From the NCBI GenBank assembly GCA_965199745.1, contig CBDATB010000015.1:372001-436000 (forward strand): a stretch of 64,000 nucleotides of DNA, written 5' to 3'. This DNA comes from CBDATB01 sp965199745 (lineage in GTDB: Bacteria; Bacteroidota; Bacteroidia; Cytophagales; Flammeovirgaceae). Within the stretch, counting starts at the first letter, position 1; each line of letters opens with the position of its first letter. A model generated the notes under the pieces. It saw nothing but the letters and a program-made list of their open reading frames with translations, did no database searches and was not told the origin of the DNA. The translations under genes and the position numbers were made by a program. Below, in pieces: positions 8,571-18,732 of this stretch.

Positions 8571-9764
8571 TTAGAGTACTCTCTTAATAGCTACCGCTAT
8601 TTTATCGGTAAAAGCCTCGACATCTGACATCTTTATCGTGCAGGATATTACCAAAGAAATTAATCTTCCCACAACTTGCTGTGCACGAGGCAATGAAAGG
8701 TTTGTATAATTTTGCGGGGCACCCAAGTGGTGAATAGCTAGCTTGGCAGGAAATTTCAACTGTTTTATGTGGTCCCACTGATTAATAAAATGATACATAT
8801 TGGTATACCAGTATGCCACTCCACCTATATTGTCTTTAGCAAATTGTGCTACTAATTTTTGCGTTAGTTTTATGTTGGGTGTGAAGAAATTTAAAAAAGT
8901 GCCAGAGTCTCCTACGACATCTATAGGGTTGCGAAAAGTAATACCATCAAAGGCTGAGAGACGTTCTTTCAGGTAGGTTTTATTCGCCTTCTTTTGTGTG
9001 CGAATATCAACTAGCTTGTGCATTTGTGCTAAGCCTATGGCAGCATTTATTTCTCCAATACGATGGTTAAAACCTAGTATCGGGTGTGCTTCCATGCCTC
9101 TATTATCGCCAATATGTGAGTGTCCGTGGTCAGTCATTTGCGCTATTAGACGATATTTTTTTTCATTGTTTGTGATGCAAACACCCCCTTCGCCACAAGT
9201 AGTAATTTTAAAATAATCAAAAGAAAAGGCACCAGCTTTACCAAAAAGCCCTACTGATTTTCCTCGATGAAAAGCCCCTAAGGCCTGGCCGGCATCTTCT
9301 ACGAGCAGTAAATTATATTTTTTACAAACAGCCATGATTGCATCCATATTGGCGGCTGCACCACACATATGTACTAAAAGTACTGCTTTAGTACGAGGCG
9401 TAATCGCTTTTTCAATACCCTCAGCACTCAAACACAGGCTCTCGTCAATGTCTGCAAACAAAGGCAAAGCACCAGCTAGCAATACCGACTCAATAGGTGC
9501 AACATAAGTAAAAGGTGGCACTATCACCTCGTCGCCAAAACCAATACCTGCTGCTGCTAGTACGGCTGTTACTGCTGCTGAGCCACTTGACACAGCGTGT
9601 GCATACTTTGCTTTAGTAAACTCACAGACTGCTTCTTCCAACTCCTTGGCTTTCCACATACCTTTTCTAATATGTTCGTGGTTATAACGAAACAAAGCCC
9701 CTGTTGCTAACACATCGCTTGCTTGCTTGCGCTCTTCAGCACTAAAAACTTCCATTCCAGGCAT
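8571..9764 (-). CDS. DegT/DnrJ/EryC1/StrS-family PLP aminotransferase
   Basis: A 397-residue fold-type I PLP enzyme that normally aminates keto sugars for surface polysaccharide, or acts in antibiotic or amino-sugar pathways. Visible motifs are SSGSAAVTAVLAA (phosphate-binding region, about 60), VPPFTYVAP (83-91), VEDAGQALGA (155-163) and the Schiff-base lysine in SFDYFKITTCGEGG (Lys186). The C-terminal half (IRTQKKANKTYLKERL, WYTNMYHF) fits the substrate-binding part. No sugar-nucleotide genes lie beside it, so its substrate is open. It starts at ATG 9764. Confidence 0.88.
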   Translation of the reverse strand: MPGMEVFSAEERKQASDVLATGALFRYNHEHIRKGMWKAKELEEAVCEFTKAKYAHAVSSGSAAVTAVLAAAGIGFGDEVIVPPFTYVAPIESVLLAGALPLFADIDESLCLSAEGIEKAITPRTKAVLLVHMCGAAANMDAIMAVCKKYNLLLVEDAGQALGAFHRGKSVGLFGKAGAFSFDYFKITTCGEGGVCITNNEKKYRLIAQMTDHGHSHIGDNRGMEAHPILGFNHRIGEINAAIGLAQMHKLVDIRTQKKANKTYLKERLSAFDGITFRNPIDVVGDSGTFLNFFTPNIKLTQKLVAQFAKDNIGGVAYWYTNMYHFINQWDHIKQLKFPAKLAIHHLGAPQNYTNLSLPRAQQVVGRLISLVISCTIKMSDVEAFTDKIAVAIKRVL

Positions 9765-10139
9765 GTACAGTTCAATTAAAGAGAAAAAAATAACTCAAAT
9801 AATATCCACTATTTCACTAACGATAATAGAGTTTGTGAAAAAGCTTACATAAAGCTACGCGTATATATGGTAATTACGGCAATCTCACACTCGCAAACTC
9901 TAGTAATTAAATTATGTTTCTAAACAGCCCTATTTCCATATAATCGAATTATACGATTGAATAAATATTCCGCTGTTTTTTCGTTTCGCTTTCCAAGCAA
10001 GCAATGGATAAATCTTTTCTCATATCTATCAACAGCAAAATTCCCATTAAGCCCGGCCGTATAGAGGTAAGTTATTTTTTGGTGTTTATGATTTAATGAA
10101 AAAAGACGTTTCTACACTGACGCACTAAAGTATATGAAA
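9765..10139. other. Intergenic stretch without a supported gene
   Basis: Separates the aminotransferase from comA, both on the minus strand. A 30-codon plus-strand frame from 10003 (MDKSFLISINSKIP...) exists but has no recognisable homology or signal, and I do not call it. Confidence 0.45.
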
Positions 10140-10922
10140 TTAATTAAGAAAATGACAAAAAGTATCACCTCTTAAACCCAGTCGTATAGTTTCAAGTGGT
10201 ATTACTTCACTGGGGGTGATATTTCCTAAATTGACATTAGCACCAAGCAATTTGATAAACCAGACCTGCTGCGTCTTCTGGGGGGCTTCCCAGATGATTT
10301 TTTCAGAAGGAATTTTAGTAATAATCTCTTGTACTAATCCGGACCTTACTTCGCCTGAAGATCTGAATAAACCTACATTTCCTCCTTCTCTGGCTTCACC
10401 AATAACCTTCCAAGCACCTGCGTCTAATTCGCTTTGCATGAGTTCAATCCACTTATAGGAAGGGATGATTTTTTCGACATCTTTAGAGCCTACTTCCGAC
10501 AAAACAACTACTTGTTTGGCAAGCTGGCTAATATATCCACATTTCTTGTCTTGTGGGAGATCTATGCAACCGTCAGATACTTCTGCAAAAGTCATTTCAT
10601 ATTTGTCTAGCACTTTGCGAAAATCATTAAACTGACCTCTGACGGTAAAAGCCTCGAACAGAGTCCCTCCAAAATATGTAGGTATATTTGCTTGTTTATA
10701 TAATTGAATTTTTTCTTTTAATTTCCTGTAGATGTAAGAGGTAGCCCATCCGAGTTTTACAACATCTACATAATCACTGGCTACTTCGAGAAAATTTTCT
10801 GTTTCTCTTAATGAGAGTCCTTTATCCATTGCCATTGTAAAGCCGAAATCTCTGGGTTTTATCGTACGCTTGGGGAGGTTTTTAAGTTGGTAATTTTTGT
10901 TTGAATTCATAAGAATGTCCAA
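10140..10922 (-). CDS. comA: Phosphosulfolactate synthase (ComA family)
   Basis: A (beta/alpha)8-barrel enzyme of 260 residues. ComA adds sulfite to phosphoenolpyruvate to make (R)-phosphosulfolactate, first known as the entry step of coenzyme M synthesis in methanogens and also found in bacteria for sulfolactate. Family motifs are PRDFGFTMAMDKGLS (about 23-37), VDVVKLGWATSYI (53-65), PTYFGGTLFEAF, FAEVSDGCIDLP, EGGNVGLFRSSGEVR and EAPQKTQQVWFIKLLGANVNLGNI. It ends GLRGDTF. No comB, comC or other CoM genes are visible. It lies 4 bases downstream of the TPR gene and is probably cotranscribed. Role in this organism is inferred only. Confidence 0.85.
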   Translation of the reverse strand: MDILMNSNKNYQLKNLPKRTIKPRDFGFTMAMDKGLSLRETENFLEVASDYVDVVKLGWATSYIYRKLKEKIQLYKQANIPTYFGGTLFEAFTVRGQFNDFRKVLDKYEMTFAEVSDGCIDLPQDKKCGYISQLAKQVVVLSEVGSKDVEKIIPSYKWIELMQSELDAGAWKVIGEAREGGNVGLFRSSGEVRSGLVQEIITKIPSEKIIWEAPQKTQQVWFIKLLGANVNLGNITPSEVIPLETIRLGLRGDTFCHFLN

Positions 10923-10926
10923 TAAA

Positions 10927-12324
10927 TTAGTCTTTCAAATGTTCAATGATTTGGCAGAGTATTTTTTGTGATTGCAGGTTGGGGAAAAAATCGTATAATT
11001 CAATATGTAAATCATAGTTGAGCAACAAGGCGTATTCTAAATAATGCAAAGCGTCCTGATATCTTCCCTGCAATAACAGGTAAGCAGCCATGCGATATAA
11101 TATGCGAGCATTTTCAGAGATTTCTTCTAGTGCACATTCAAGGATTTCTGTAGCAGCTTTGGCGTCGCCCTCTTCATATTTGTACATAGACCATTTCAAC
11201 CATATATCTACATTTTTTCCTTCCAGAGTGGCGGCATTTTCAAAAGCTTCGTGTGCTGAAGTTGGGTTACCCATCTTAGCTTCCAACTCAGCAAGCAAAA
11301 GCCAATAATCAGCTTTTTGGTCGTTGAATTTGATAGCTTTTTGAACAGAGTGAATCCCTTGTGCCCATTCCTTCCGCTTAGCAAATATCTGTCCCATCCG
11401 AAAGCGAGCCTCGTCATAGCTAGCATCAATTTGAATGGCCTGCTGAAAGCAGATGAGTGCCTTTTTATCTTCATTACATTCCTGATAGCAGCACCCTAAG
11501 CGGCAGTATATGCTGGGTACAGCTTCTTGGAGTAGCAGTATCTTGTGAAAAATCTCAATGGCTTCCCGGTAACGCTTAAGTATCGCCAGTACTTTGCCGA
11601 TATTATAATAAGCTCGGGTGTATTGATCGTCTATCAATACGGCATATTCATAGGCTTTAACCGATTCCTCATAGCGTTTTTGCATCAAATAGGTAGAACC
11701 TAAATTATACCAAGCCACCTTATCATAAGAATTTTCATCAATATATTGGTTAAAAAAATCGACACAATAGTCGTCTTTTTTAAGTGAGCGGCAGCACGTT
11801 ACAAAGTCGTAGAGAGCCTCTTCGTGTTCCATATCCTTAAGAAGGATCCATTTAAAGAACTTGATGGCTTCATTATAGCGCCGCTGCTCCAAATAGGCTT
11901 TACCCATACCATAATAGGCAAGAGTATTTTGCCCCGTCTGACGAATAACTTGCTCGAAATAAAGACGCGCCTTGTCGTATATGCCTTTTAGGAGCAAAAT
12001 ATCAGCTTTCATCTGAAGAGTTTGCGTACTACTGGGCAAGAGGTTTTCTGCTTTGTCAACTAAATCTAATGCTTGGTCGATTTCTCCGATTGCCGTAAAT
12101 ATTTTTGCCTTGCAAAGTAGAATTTCCGTAGAGTAAGGGTACTGACCATTAGCAATCTCATACACTTCATCAACTTGGGTAAGTTTATGCTCTTCATAAT
12201 AATAATTCATCAGCTCTACGTAGGTCTGTTCGTCTAAAAAAGGAACTCTGCCTTTTTCAAGGCTCGACTCGTAGTATTGGAGGCTCTGAGCAAGTTTGTT
12301 TTTATCATTGTCAAATGCGGGCAT
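10927..12324 (-). CDS. TPR-repeat protein
   Basis: 465 residues made almost wholly of 34-residue tetratricopeptide repeats; about a dozen can be counted. Clear units include NTLAYYGMGKAYLEQRRYNEA, KVAWYNLGSTYLMQKRYEES and RAYYNIGKVLAILKRYREA. There is no signal peptide or membrane segment, so it is probably a cytosolic scaffold. The C-terminus (NLQSQKILCQIIEHL) follows a repeat ending in a Tyr/Phe-rich helix. The upstream gene comA-side spacing of 4 bases suggests one transcription unit with the synthase. No enzymatic domain is present and no specific role can be read. Confidence 0.8.
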   Translation of the reverse strand: MPAFDNDKNKLAQSLQYYESSLEKGRVPFLDEQTYVELMNYYYEEHKLTQVDEVYEIANGQYPYSTEILLCKAKIFTAIGEIDQALDLVDKAENLLPSSTQTLQMKADILLLKGIYDKARLYFEQVIRQTGQNTLAYYGMGKAYLEQRRYNEAIKFFKWILLKDMEHEEALYDFVTCCRSLKKDDYCVDFFNQYIDENSYDKVAWYNLGSTYLMQKRYEESVKAYEYAVLIDDQYTRAYYNIGKVLAILKRYREAIEIFHKILLLQEAVPSIYCRLGCCYQECNEDKKALICFQQAIQIDASYDEARFRMGQIFAKRKEWAQGIHSVQKAIKFNDQKADYWLLLAELEAKMGNPTSAHEAFENAATLEGKNVDIWLKWSMYKYEEGDAKAATEILECALEEISENARILYRMAAYLLLQGRYQDALHYLEYALLLNYDLHIELYDFFPNLQSQKILCQIIEHLKD

Positions 12325-12476
12325 TCGAATGAATTTTTAAGGTAGTTAAAGCTATATTACTTCTTAAAACACGTTCCTAAACTAATATATTTGTTTGGTA
12401 AAAACAATTAACCATTTGCAACTAACAGCTTATTTTAATATTTTTATTATCCTTAAGACGAGCCTCAGCATATTTT

Positions 12477-13463
12477 TCACGTATTTACCGCAAGTATCTG
12501 CGGACAAATATCTGCTAAGCTTTGTTCTAAAGGCTTAAACTGAAAACCAAGTGTTTGGCATATTTTAGTATTGTCGTAAAACTTAGTGTTACTAGTTACT
12601 TCTTTGTACATCTCACTAGAGATAGGCACAGCGTTTTTATTGAAAATATTTAAAATTCTTCCTGTGTACATGGTCATTTTTAAGCTCCAAAAGCTGGCTT
12701 TCCTACTAGGTGGGGCAATATTAAAAGCCTCAGCAATTCGGGTAAATAAATCGCGATAAGTAATATATCCAGCACTCAAAATAAATCGCTCACCTTCAAT
12801 GGGGTGGTGCAGCAGATCCCATACAAGAGTAGCAAGGTCTTCACCGTCTACATAGTTGATATGGCTATCTATATAAAATTTATTTTTTTGCCACACAAAC
12901 TTAAACAACTGCCCGCTACTTCTGCCCCAATCTGACACGCCGAGTACTATAGAAGGATTCACAATAACAGTGCTTAAACCTTCTGCTATTCCTCTCCAGA
13001 TTTCTTGCTCAGCTAAGTATTTGGAAAGTGCATATTGTGAAAAATAGCCTTCCTGCTCCCACTTCGTCTGTTCGTTTATATGCTTATGCGATTTGGCAGT
13101 ATGTAAGGCAGCTACTGAGCTAATATAACATAATTTTTTAATACTAGGAGCTGCCAAGCAAGCATTGACAATATTTGCTGTACCTCTTACATTAACTTGC
13201 ATCAATTGCCGCCGCATATTGGGTGCGAAAGATACTAGACCTGCAGCATGAATAACATAATCGCTTTCTCTGATTATGTTATTTAATAGTTCAATATCAA
13301 AAATATCACCTTCAACCCAGTGGATTTTATGCTGAATGTCTGTGATAAAAGACAGGTCACTATTCGGGCGTTTTAATGCCTGAATAGCTCCGCCTTGCCG
13401 AAGAATTTTTCTGGCGATATAAGCACCTACCAGCCCGTTACATCCGGTAATAAAATAACTCAC
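12477..13463 (-). CDS. NAD-dependent epimerase/dehydratase-family (extended SDR) protein
   Basis: 328 residues with the N-terminal Rossmann motif TGCNGLVGAYIA (7-18; TGxxGxxG). Other marks are DYVIHAAGLVSF, ISSVAALH and the catalytic YALSKYLAEQE (YxxxK). The Asp after WVEGDIFD fits NAD adenine recognition. Members of this SDR subgroup act on nucleotide sugars, dihydroflavonols or sterols; the C-terminal half does not show the signature of a specific sugar epimerase, so the substrate is unknown. The flanking genes (TPR protein and mscS) give no pathway clue. Confidence 0.82.
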   Translation of the reverse strand: MSYFITGCNGLVGAYIARKILRQGGAIQALKRPNSDLSFITDIQHKIHWVEGDIFDIELLNNIIRESDYVIHAAGLVSFAPNMRRQLMQVNVRGTANIVNACLAAPSIKKLCYISSVAALHTAKSHKHINEQTKWEQEGYFSQYALSKYLAEQEIWRGIAEGLSTVIVNPSIVLGVSDWGRSSGQLFKFVWQKNKFYIDSHINYVDGEDLATLVWDLLHHPIEGERFILSAGYITYRDLFTRIAEAFNIAPPSRKASFWSLKMTMYTGRILNIFNKNAVPISSEMYKEVTSNTKFYDNTKICQTLGFQFKPLEQSLADICPQILAVNT

Positions 13464-13552
13464 TGGATTAATTTTTGAGACTTGACCTCTGTCAAAATTT
13501 TTCCAAACATATTACATAAAGTCATGTATAAAGATTTTTATATCATATGCCT

Positions 13553-15145
13553 CTACTTTTCTTTTATGCGATCGTAAGCCGATGCGAGAGGCTTTTTTTC
13601 AGAAAAAGATTCTATCAATACTGTTTGTGTTGGGAAAGCAAAGCTAACGCTTAATTTTTCAGCCAGCCGAATAATCGCAATCATTACTTCATGGCGAGCT
13701 TTTAGTTCGCTCGGCCAATCGGGCGTATGGAAAAATATGTAAAATAATATATCTAAAGAAGACGTACCAAAGCTATTGAGGTGAATTTCAAAATAATCCT
13801 TACGCGTATGTGGATGATCTGCCACAATTTGCCTCAGCCCCTGCACAAAAACTTCTATCAAATCGGCAGGGGTATCGTAAGTAACAGCAATACTTGTTTT
13901 AAAGCGGCGATATACGCGTATACCCATATTATCTACGGCCATATTGGCAATACTACCATTTGGAATAGAAACAACAGAATTATGAAAAGTTCTCACACGC
14001 GTTGAGCGAAAGCCTACTTCTTCTACTGTGCCATCAACACCCTGCGCAATCACCCAGTCGCCTACCTGAAAGGGTCGGTCAATAAAAATCATTAAAGAGC
14101 CAAATAAGTTTTTGATGGCATCCTGCGCTGCCAGAGCAAAAGCTAGGCCGCCAATAGAAATTCCTGCCAGCAAACCTGTGATGTTAAAATCAAGATTTTG
14201 TAGGATAAACAAAACCCCCGCAGTTACTATAAACAGCTTGAGTGATTTTCGGATTAAAGGAACTAGCTGGTCGTCTAAAATACTCTCGGTTTTAGAGGCA
14301 GCAAGGTGTAAGTAATGAGCCAATACATCAATCAATCGATAAAAAATAACAAGAACTAGCAGCGGAATAAATAAACCAGAAGCAAAAAATATATACTGCA
14401 AAAACGCTACTGGCAGTTGAATAACTTTAATAAATAAAGAAACCAAAGCGATCATTAGGCATACACTCAAGGGTTTGGCAACGGGTGTAATTACCGTATC
14501 AGCTATTTTCTGATACTTCTTCTTAATGAGCAAGCGACGAATCAGATGCTGAATAATAATGGCTAGTAGTTTGTAGCCTACAAAACCAAAAATCACAATT
14601 ATAAGCATGGCTATATGCTGCCATACGTATAGTCCCAAGTATTTTGTATTTTTTTTGCTAATATTTAGGTTATAAGCCCATTTGACGAATTTATCCGTAC
14701 CAAAAGGATAGACTTTTCTAAATAGCTTCGGAATAGCATCAACACTCTCACGAGCATACAGCCATTGGTCACCTTTTTTGATCAGGTAAATTTCTGGAAA
14801 CTGCTCGGCAACAATATATCGCTGCAGGTGATTGATAGAATCCATGTAATTGGAGTCCCTACTGATAAGTGCAGTGTTGATGTAATAATGACTACCATCA
14901 TAAATTTGCTTTAGCTGAATAGCCCGTTGGATTTTATCTTCTTTGGAAAGACTCATCGCATCGAGGGTTTTTGCAGCTATATCAGGATGGAAATTGTCGT
15001 ATTGCAAAAACTTCAAATGAGTTGTTACCGAATGGTAAGGCGAGCTGAGTTGCACTCGCTCCTGACTAGGGTTAGCTATAGCAAACCTGTCGTAGTGTAA
15101 CGAATAAATTAGGATAATAAGAAAAAATTTTTGCATGCTAAACAT
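13553..15145 (-). CDS. MscS-family mechanosensitive channel
   Basis: 530 residues: a signal-like N-terminus (MFSMQKFFLIILIYSLHYDRF), a ~150-residue extracytoplasmic region, then membrane helices around 170-335 and the canonical pore helix GLLAGISIGGLAFALAAQ followed by DAIKNLFGSLMIFIDRPFQVGDWV. The beta domain VDGTVEEVGFRSTRVRTF and the NGSIANMAVDN segment complete the MscS core. It releases solutes on membrane tension under hypo-osmotic shock. The large periplasmic N-terminus is longer than in E. coli MscS. The start overlaps the end of holA by 8 bases, so the two are probably cotranslated. Confidence 0.9.
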   Translation of the reverse strand: MFSMQKFFLIILIYSLHYDRFAIANPSQERVQLSSPYHSVTTHLKFLQYDNFHPDIAAKTLDAMSLSKEDKIQRAIQLKQIYDGSHYYINTALISRDSNYMDSINHLQRYIVAEQFPEIYLIKKGDQWLYARESVDAIPKLFRKVYPFGTDKFVKWAYNLNISKKNTKYLGLYVWQHIAMLIIVIFGFVGYKLLAIIIQHLIRRLLIKKKYQKIADTVITPVAKPLSVCLMIALVSLFIKVIQLPVAFLQYIFFASGLFIPLLVLVIFYRLIDVLAHYLHLAASKTESILDDQLVPLIRKSLKLFIVTAGVLFILQNLDFNITGLLAGISIGGLAFALAAQDAIKNLFGSLMIFIDRPFQVGDWVIAQGVDGTVEEVGFRSTRVRTFHNSVVSIPNGSIANMAVDNMGIRVYRRFKTSIAVTYDTPADLIEVFVQGLRQIVADHPHTRKDYFEIHLNSFGTSSLDILFYIFFHTPDWPSELKARHEVMIAIIRLAEKLSVSFAFPTQTVLIESFSEKKPLASAYDRIKEK

Positions 15146-16172
15146 GGGTTATTTTAAAAATTAATTCTTTCAATATTTGGCTTGGACTGGCTACGCTGCC
15201 TATTCCCTTTAGACATAAATCTGCCTTGTGAAGATAGCTGATAATTGTTAATACCTGATACAGAGAATAATTTTTTCGAGCAGTAATATAATCTTTGATA
15301 ATATAAGGGCTGTGTACATCCAAACCCGTAATAGATTTCAACTCACCTTCAGATTTACCACTATTTTGATGTAAGAGTAAAATTTTAATAAAATAATTAA
15401 ACAGCAAGGCTACCATCGGTATGACGGGATGATCCTTCGGGTTCATTTCAAAATAATAAATAATACGGTGGGCTTTGAGTATATCTTTGTGAGCCAATGC
15501 AGTTTGCAGTTCAAAAATATTATACTTTTTACTGGATCCTATATGCTCTGATACAAAATCTTCATTTATTATAAATTGAGCTTTGTTTTTACCGACTAAT
15601 ACTTTGTCAATTTCATGTATAATTCGCGATAAATCATTGCCGATATATTCAGCTAACACGGTGGCAGCAGGTGCTGTTACTTTAATATTTTCTTGGCGGC
15701 AATATTGGATAATCCAAGCTGTCAGGCGATTGTCATATATTTTTTTAGCGAGAAAAAAAGTGGTGTGTTTTTTAATTTGTTTTTGAAAATCATTTCCTGA
15801 AGGTAGTTTTTTAGATTTATAAACCAGCACCAACACAGTAGAGCTAAGCTGTCGATTCAGGTAGTTCAATAATAAACTCTGCGCCTCCTTTTTATGAATA
15901 TCTTGTATTTCTTGTGCTTCTTTAATAATAACTACTTGTCGTTTTGCCATCATGGGAAACTTACCAGCCAGCTCAACTACTTGACTTACCGAAACCTCCT
16001 TGCCATATACTATATGTAGATTAAAACCTTTTTCAATCTTACTCAACAGATGTTTTTCAATATAGGCAGTAATACGATCGAGATAAAAAGGTTCATCTCC
16101 ACACAAAAAATAGCAGGTGTCATATGTTCCTTTTTCAAGACTTTTTATGATATGTTCATAGGTGTGAGCCAT
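15138..16172 (-). CDS. holA: DNA polymerase III, delta subunit
   Basis: 344 residues, clamp-loader delta subunit that opens the sliding clamp. The N-terminus contains the diagnostic CYFLCGDEPFYLDRITAYIE segment. The middle shows QVVELAGKFPMMAKRQVVIIKEAQ, then YNIFELQTALAHKD, and the C-terminal collar domain carries IPMVALLFNYFIKILLLHQ. Length and order match bacteroidotal HolA. It overlaps the mscS start by 8 bases, forming a two-gene unit. Identity is secure from motif order even though delta subunits diverge strongly. Confidence 0.9.
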   Translation of the reverse strand: MAHTYEHIIKSLEKGTYDTCYFLCGDEPFYLDRITAYIEKHLLSKIEKGFNLHIVYGKEVSVSQVVELAGKFPMMAKRQVVIIKEAQEIQDIHKKEAQSLLLNYLNRQLSSTVLVLVYKSKKLPSGNDFQKQIKKHTTFFLAKKIYDNRLTAWIIQYCRQENIKVTAPAATVLAEYIGNDLSRIIHEIDKVLVGKNKAQFIINEDFVSEHIGSSKKYNIFELQTALAHKDILKAHRIIYYFEMNPKDHPVIPMVALLFNYFIKILLLHQNSGKSEGELKSITGLDVHSPYIIKDYITARKNYSLYQVLTIISYLHKADLCLKGIGSVASPSQILKELIFKITHV

Positions 16173-16596
16173 AAATAACTAATTCTATAATTTTAAGCTT
16201 AGATATGGGCAGCATGAAAATAGAATAGGATTTAACTAGAAAAAACACAAACAAACCCCCAATTAATGCAAATAGCAAAATAGCCTACCTAGAATTTAAT
16301 GGTATTTTCATAAGAATTGATAGCTCTTTGAGCTTGTTTTTTGATTTTTACGCTTTCCTTCGTAACACAGCTAACGAAACACATTGAGAATAAGAACACT
16401 CTCAGTATTTTGCGTACCTCCCTTTTTAACGTTGAGATTTCTACCCACACAAATCCTGTGAGCAAATACGAAATTCTAGGGAAGTTGATAAAAGTATGTA
16501 AGTATTTCCTTTTAATTAATACTAGTTTGTTTTATTTACTATTTTTGTTCTATTATTTTAGAAAGTTCAAGCAAATACATAAAAATATATCTAATT
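16173..16596. other. Divergent intergenic region between holA and the pseudo-caspase gene
   Basis: Contains both promoters. A TATTTTTG box (16540-16547) fits the Bacteroidota -7 consensus TAnnTTTG, 50 bases before the pseudo-caspase ATG, without a well-spaced TTG. A 90-codon plus frame from 16341 lacks homology and overlaps the next start; I regard it as chance. Confidence 0.4.
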
Positions 16597-18732
16597 ATGC
16601 CATTATCAATTGATACAGACAATTCTTATACTTTATTTCTAGGTACCAGTGGCTCTATCAAAGACAGTAGTATTATTACGCCTGAAAATATAGCTGCTAA
16701 TTTAATAGAATTGGCAGCTATATTGAAAAATAAACAACTAGTAGGTATACCTGAATCAAGTATTGTCCAATTATTGGATGAAAAAGATAACATTAAGATA
16801 AAAGAACATATTGCGGCTGGTTCTGAAGCGTCAAACAGTGCTTTTATTCTCTACTATACAGGTCACATTCTTCTTAAGAAGAATGCGCTTTACCTGGCAA
16901 CGCCTATCTCTACAAAACAATATATACAAGTCAACGGAATCTCTTTGACACATATTGCCGATATATTGAAAGATGCACCCGCAGCCACGAAGCTCCTCAT
17001 TTTTGACGCTTACTTTAGCAGTGAAGAGGATAGCCAAGAGGATAAGCAAATTGTTAATAGTTTTCTACAAAAAATGAGTTGTGAAATAGAAGGTATGCAC
17101 TTTATCAGTACTTCACCCCAAATAAATGGTAGTGCCGCTCAGGATAAAGTCAATCCAGCATATTTTACCAAAATTTTAGTAAAAATCATGCAAACGGGTA
17201 TTAAAAACAATAAAGATGCCATTACGCTAAAAGAACTATATGAAGCAGTAAATAAGGAGCTTAAGCAAGCAGGAAATCAAAGTGATATACTTATTAGCAA
17301 CCGTTCACTCAACATTGACTTTAATGTAGCACATAATAGCCTGCATATCAATTTTAATAAGCTAATAGAAAAAGCTGAGATAGCTTTTAAAAAACATAAT
17401 TTCAAGCGAGCACTTACCTTCTACAAAGAAGCACAAGTATTGTACGATACCCAAGATATTCAGAAAAAACTGACTTTTTTGAATTTTCTTCTAAAAGCAG
17501 AGCAGTATTTTGATAAGTGTATATTTGCCAAAGCAAAAATTTTTTATGAAAAAGCCCAGCGAGTAATTGCGCTTGACTTGGTCAAAGAAAAGCTATGCAT
17601 CTGTATGGAATATATTGCTAAAGATTTACTTGAACACTCAAGATACGATCAAGCTAAAATTATCTATCAAAACTTGGCAACACTAAAACCTGATGATAAG
17701 AATTATGAACATCAGATTATTACCTGCGATCGTCAAATTAATTATAACAGCTTGGTAGATAGAGGCGATGCCTGCTATTTTAAAGATGATTACGCAAAAG
17801 CACGTGGGTACTATTTGGAAGCACTTAATATTTATCGAGACAGCCGGGTGGTACAACGTAAGAATACCTGCGAGCTATTTATAGCAAAAGAAGAGGCAAT
17901 CCGAGAAAACTTGACAGTAAAGCTAAGAAAGCAGATTGAAAGTGAGTATACACATAAAGAAGCACATCAGCAAAAAGCAACCGTCAATGAAGCAATGCAA
18001 AAAGAACTTACCGAAAAAATAAAAAGAGAGCAAGCAAAAGTTTTTGAAAATACTTTTTGGAACAGAGCTTCACTGTGGAATACGCTTGAAGGCTACCAGT
18101 TTTACTTGGATTTCTATCCAGCAGGGATGTATGTTGCAAAAGTGAATAAACGAATTGAGCAGTTAAAACAAAAACATAAAGCAAATAAAGTAGTAGCGCA
18201 AAGCACCACAACAAAAGATACGTCTGAGCATATATTCGCACCAGCAAAAAATATAACCGACGAACTATCCAAAAGTGCATCTGCTCTGCAAGTAGGTACA
18301 TCGCAAGGGCGTTTACCCACTTCGGAGAATACCGAAACGCTGCCGGAGCAGAAAAATATCAATGAAACAGGGCTTAGCCCTGAAAATATCAGCACTAAAA
18401 TACCGCAGGTAGATAAAAATAAAACAATGCTTATTCAAACAGCGAATGAATCTAAGCCTATTGTCAGTGAGGAAGAAATGTGGCGTATTGCTCAAGAGAA
18501 AAATACGGTAGAAGCTTACAAAAGCTATTTGGATAATACGGAAGAATCAAAGTATGTTATTGATGCTTTTTACATGATAAATAAGTTGAAAAACCAACAC
18601 ACTTTAGCAGGGGAAAGCGGTATTAACGACCCAAAAACAAATGTTGAGGTATCCGCTGAAAGTAATTCAAAAACCACTGCAGCATATGATTACATACCTG
18701 CTGTTGAACAGGAATTGAATCAAAAGACTTAA
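16597..18732 (+). CDS. Caspase-like (C14/EACC1-type) protein with lost catalytic Cys, TPRs and C-terminal repeats
   Basis: A 711-residue cytosolic protein. Residues 11-145 follow the bacterial caspase fold: FLGTSGSIKD, then ENIAANLIELAAIL, the catalytic-His strand FILYYTGH (His90) and the strand LLIFDAYFSS where active members have D-C/A-C-F/H-S. The catalytic cysteine is replaced by Tyr139, so it should be proteolytically dead. TPR-like helices (about 255-430) carry a KAEIAFKKHNFKRAL-type unit. A charged coiled coil (about 430-485) follows. Two copies of a ~36-residue unit start at Trp488 (FWNRASLWNTLEGYQFYL) and Trp629 (MWRIAQEKNTVEAYKSYL). A third lies beyond the stop in the same frame. 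Likely a scaffold or regulator; function unknown. Confidence 0.72.
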   Translation: MPLSIDTDNSYTLFLGTSGSIKDSSIITPENIAANLIELAAILKNKQLVGIPESSIVQLLDEKDNIKIKEHIAAGSEASNSAFILYYTGHILLKKNALYLATPISTKQYIQVNGISLTHIADILKDAPAATKLLIFDAYFSSEEDSQEDKQIVNSFLQKMSCEIEGMHFISTSPQINGSAAQDKVNPAYFTKILVKIMQTGIKNNKDAITLKELYEAVNKELKQAGNQSDILISNRSLNIDFNVAHNSLHINFNKLIEKAEIAFKKHNFKRALTFYKEAQVLYDTQDIQKKLTFLNFLLKAEQYFDKCIFAKAKIFYEKAQRVIALDLVKEKLCICMEYIAKDLLEHSRYDQAKIIYQNLATLKPDDKNYEHQIITCDRQINYNSLVDRGDACYFKDDYAKARGYYLEALNIYRDSRVVQRKNTCELFIAKEEAIRENLTVKLRKQIESEYTHKEAHQQKATVNEAMQKELTEKIKREQAKVFENTFWNRASLWNTLEGYQFYLDFYPAGMYVAKVNKRIEQLKQKHKANKVVAQSTTTKDTSEHIFAPAKNITDELSKSASALQVGTSQGRLPTSENTETLPEQKNINETGLSPENISTKIPQVDKNKTMLIQTANESKPIVSEEEMWRIAQEKNTVEAYKSYLDNTEESKYVIDAFYMINKLKNQHTLAGESGINDPKTNVEVSAESNSKTTAAYDYIPAVEQELNQKT

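Noticed and set aside
16341..16613. 90-codon ORF upstream of the pseudo-caspase
   Set aside because: Low-complexity hydrophobic composition, overlaps the next start in another frame, no motif.
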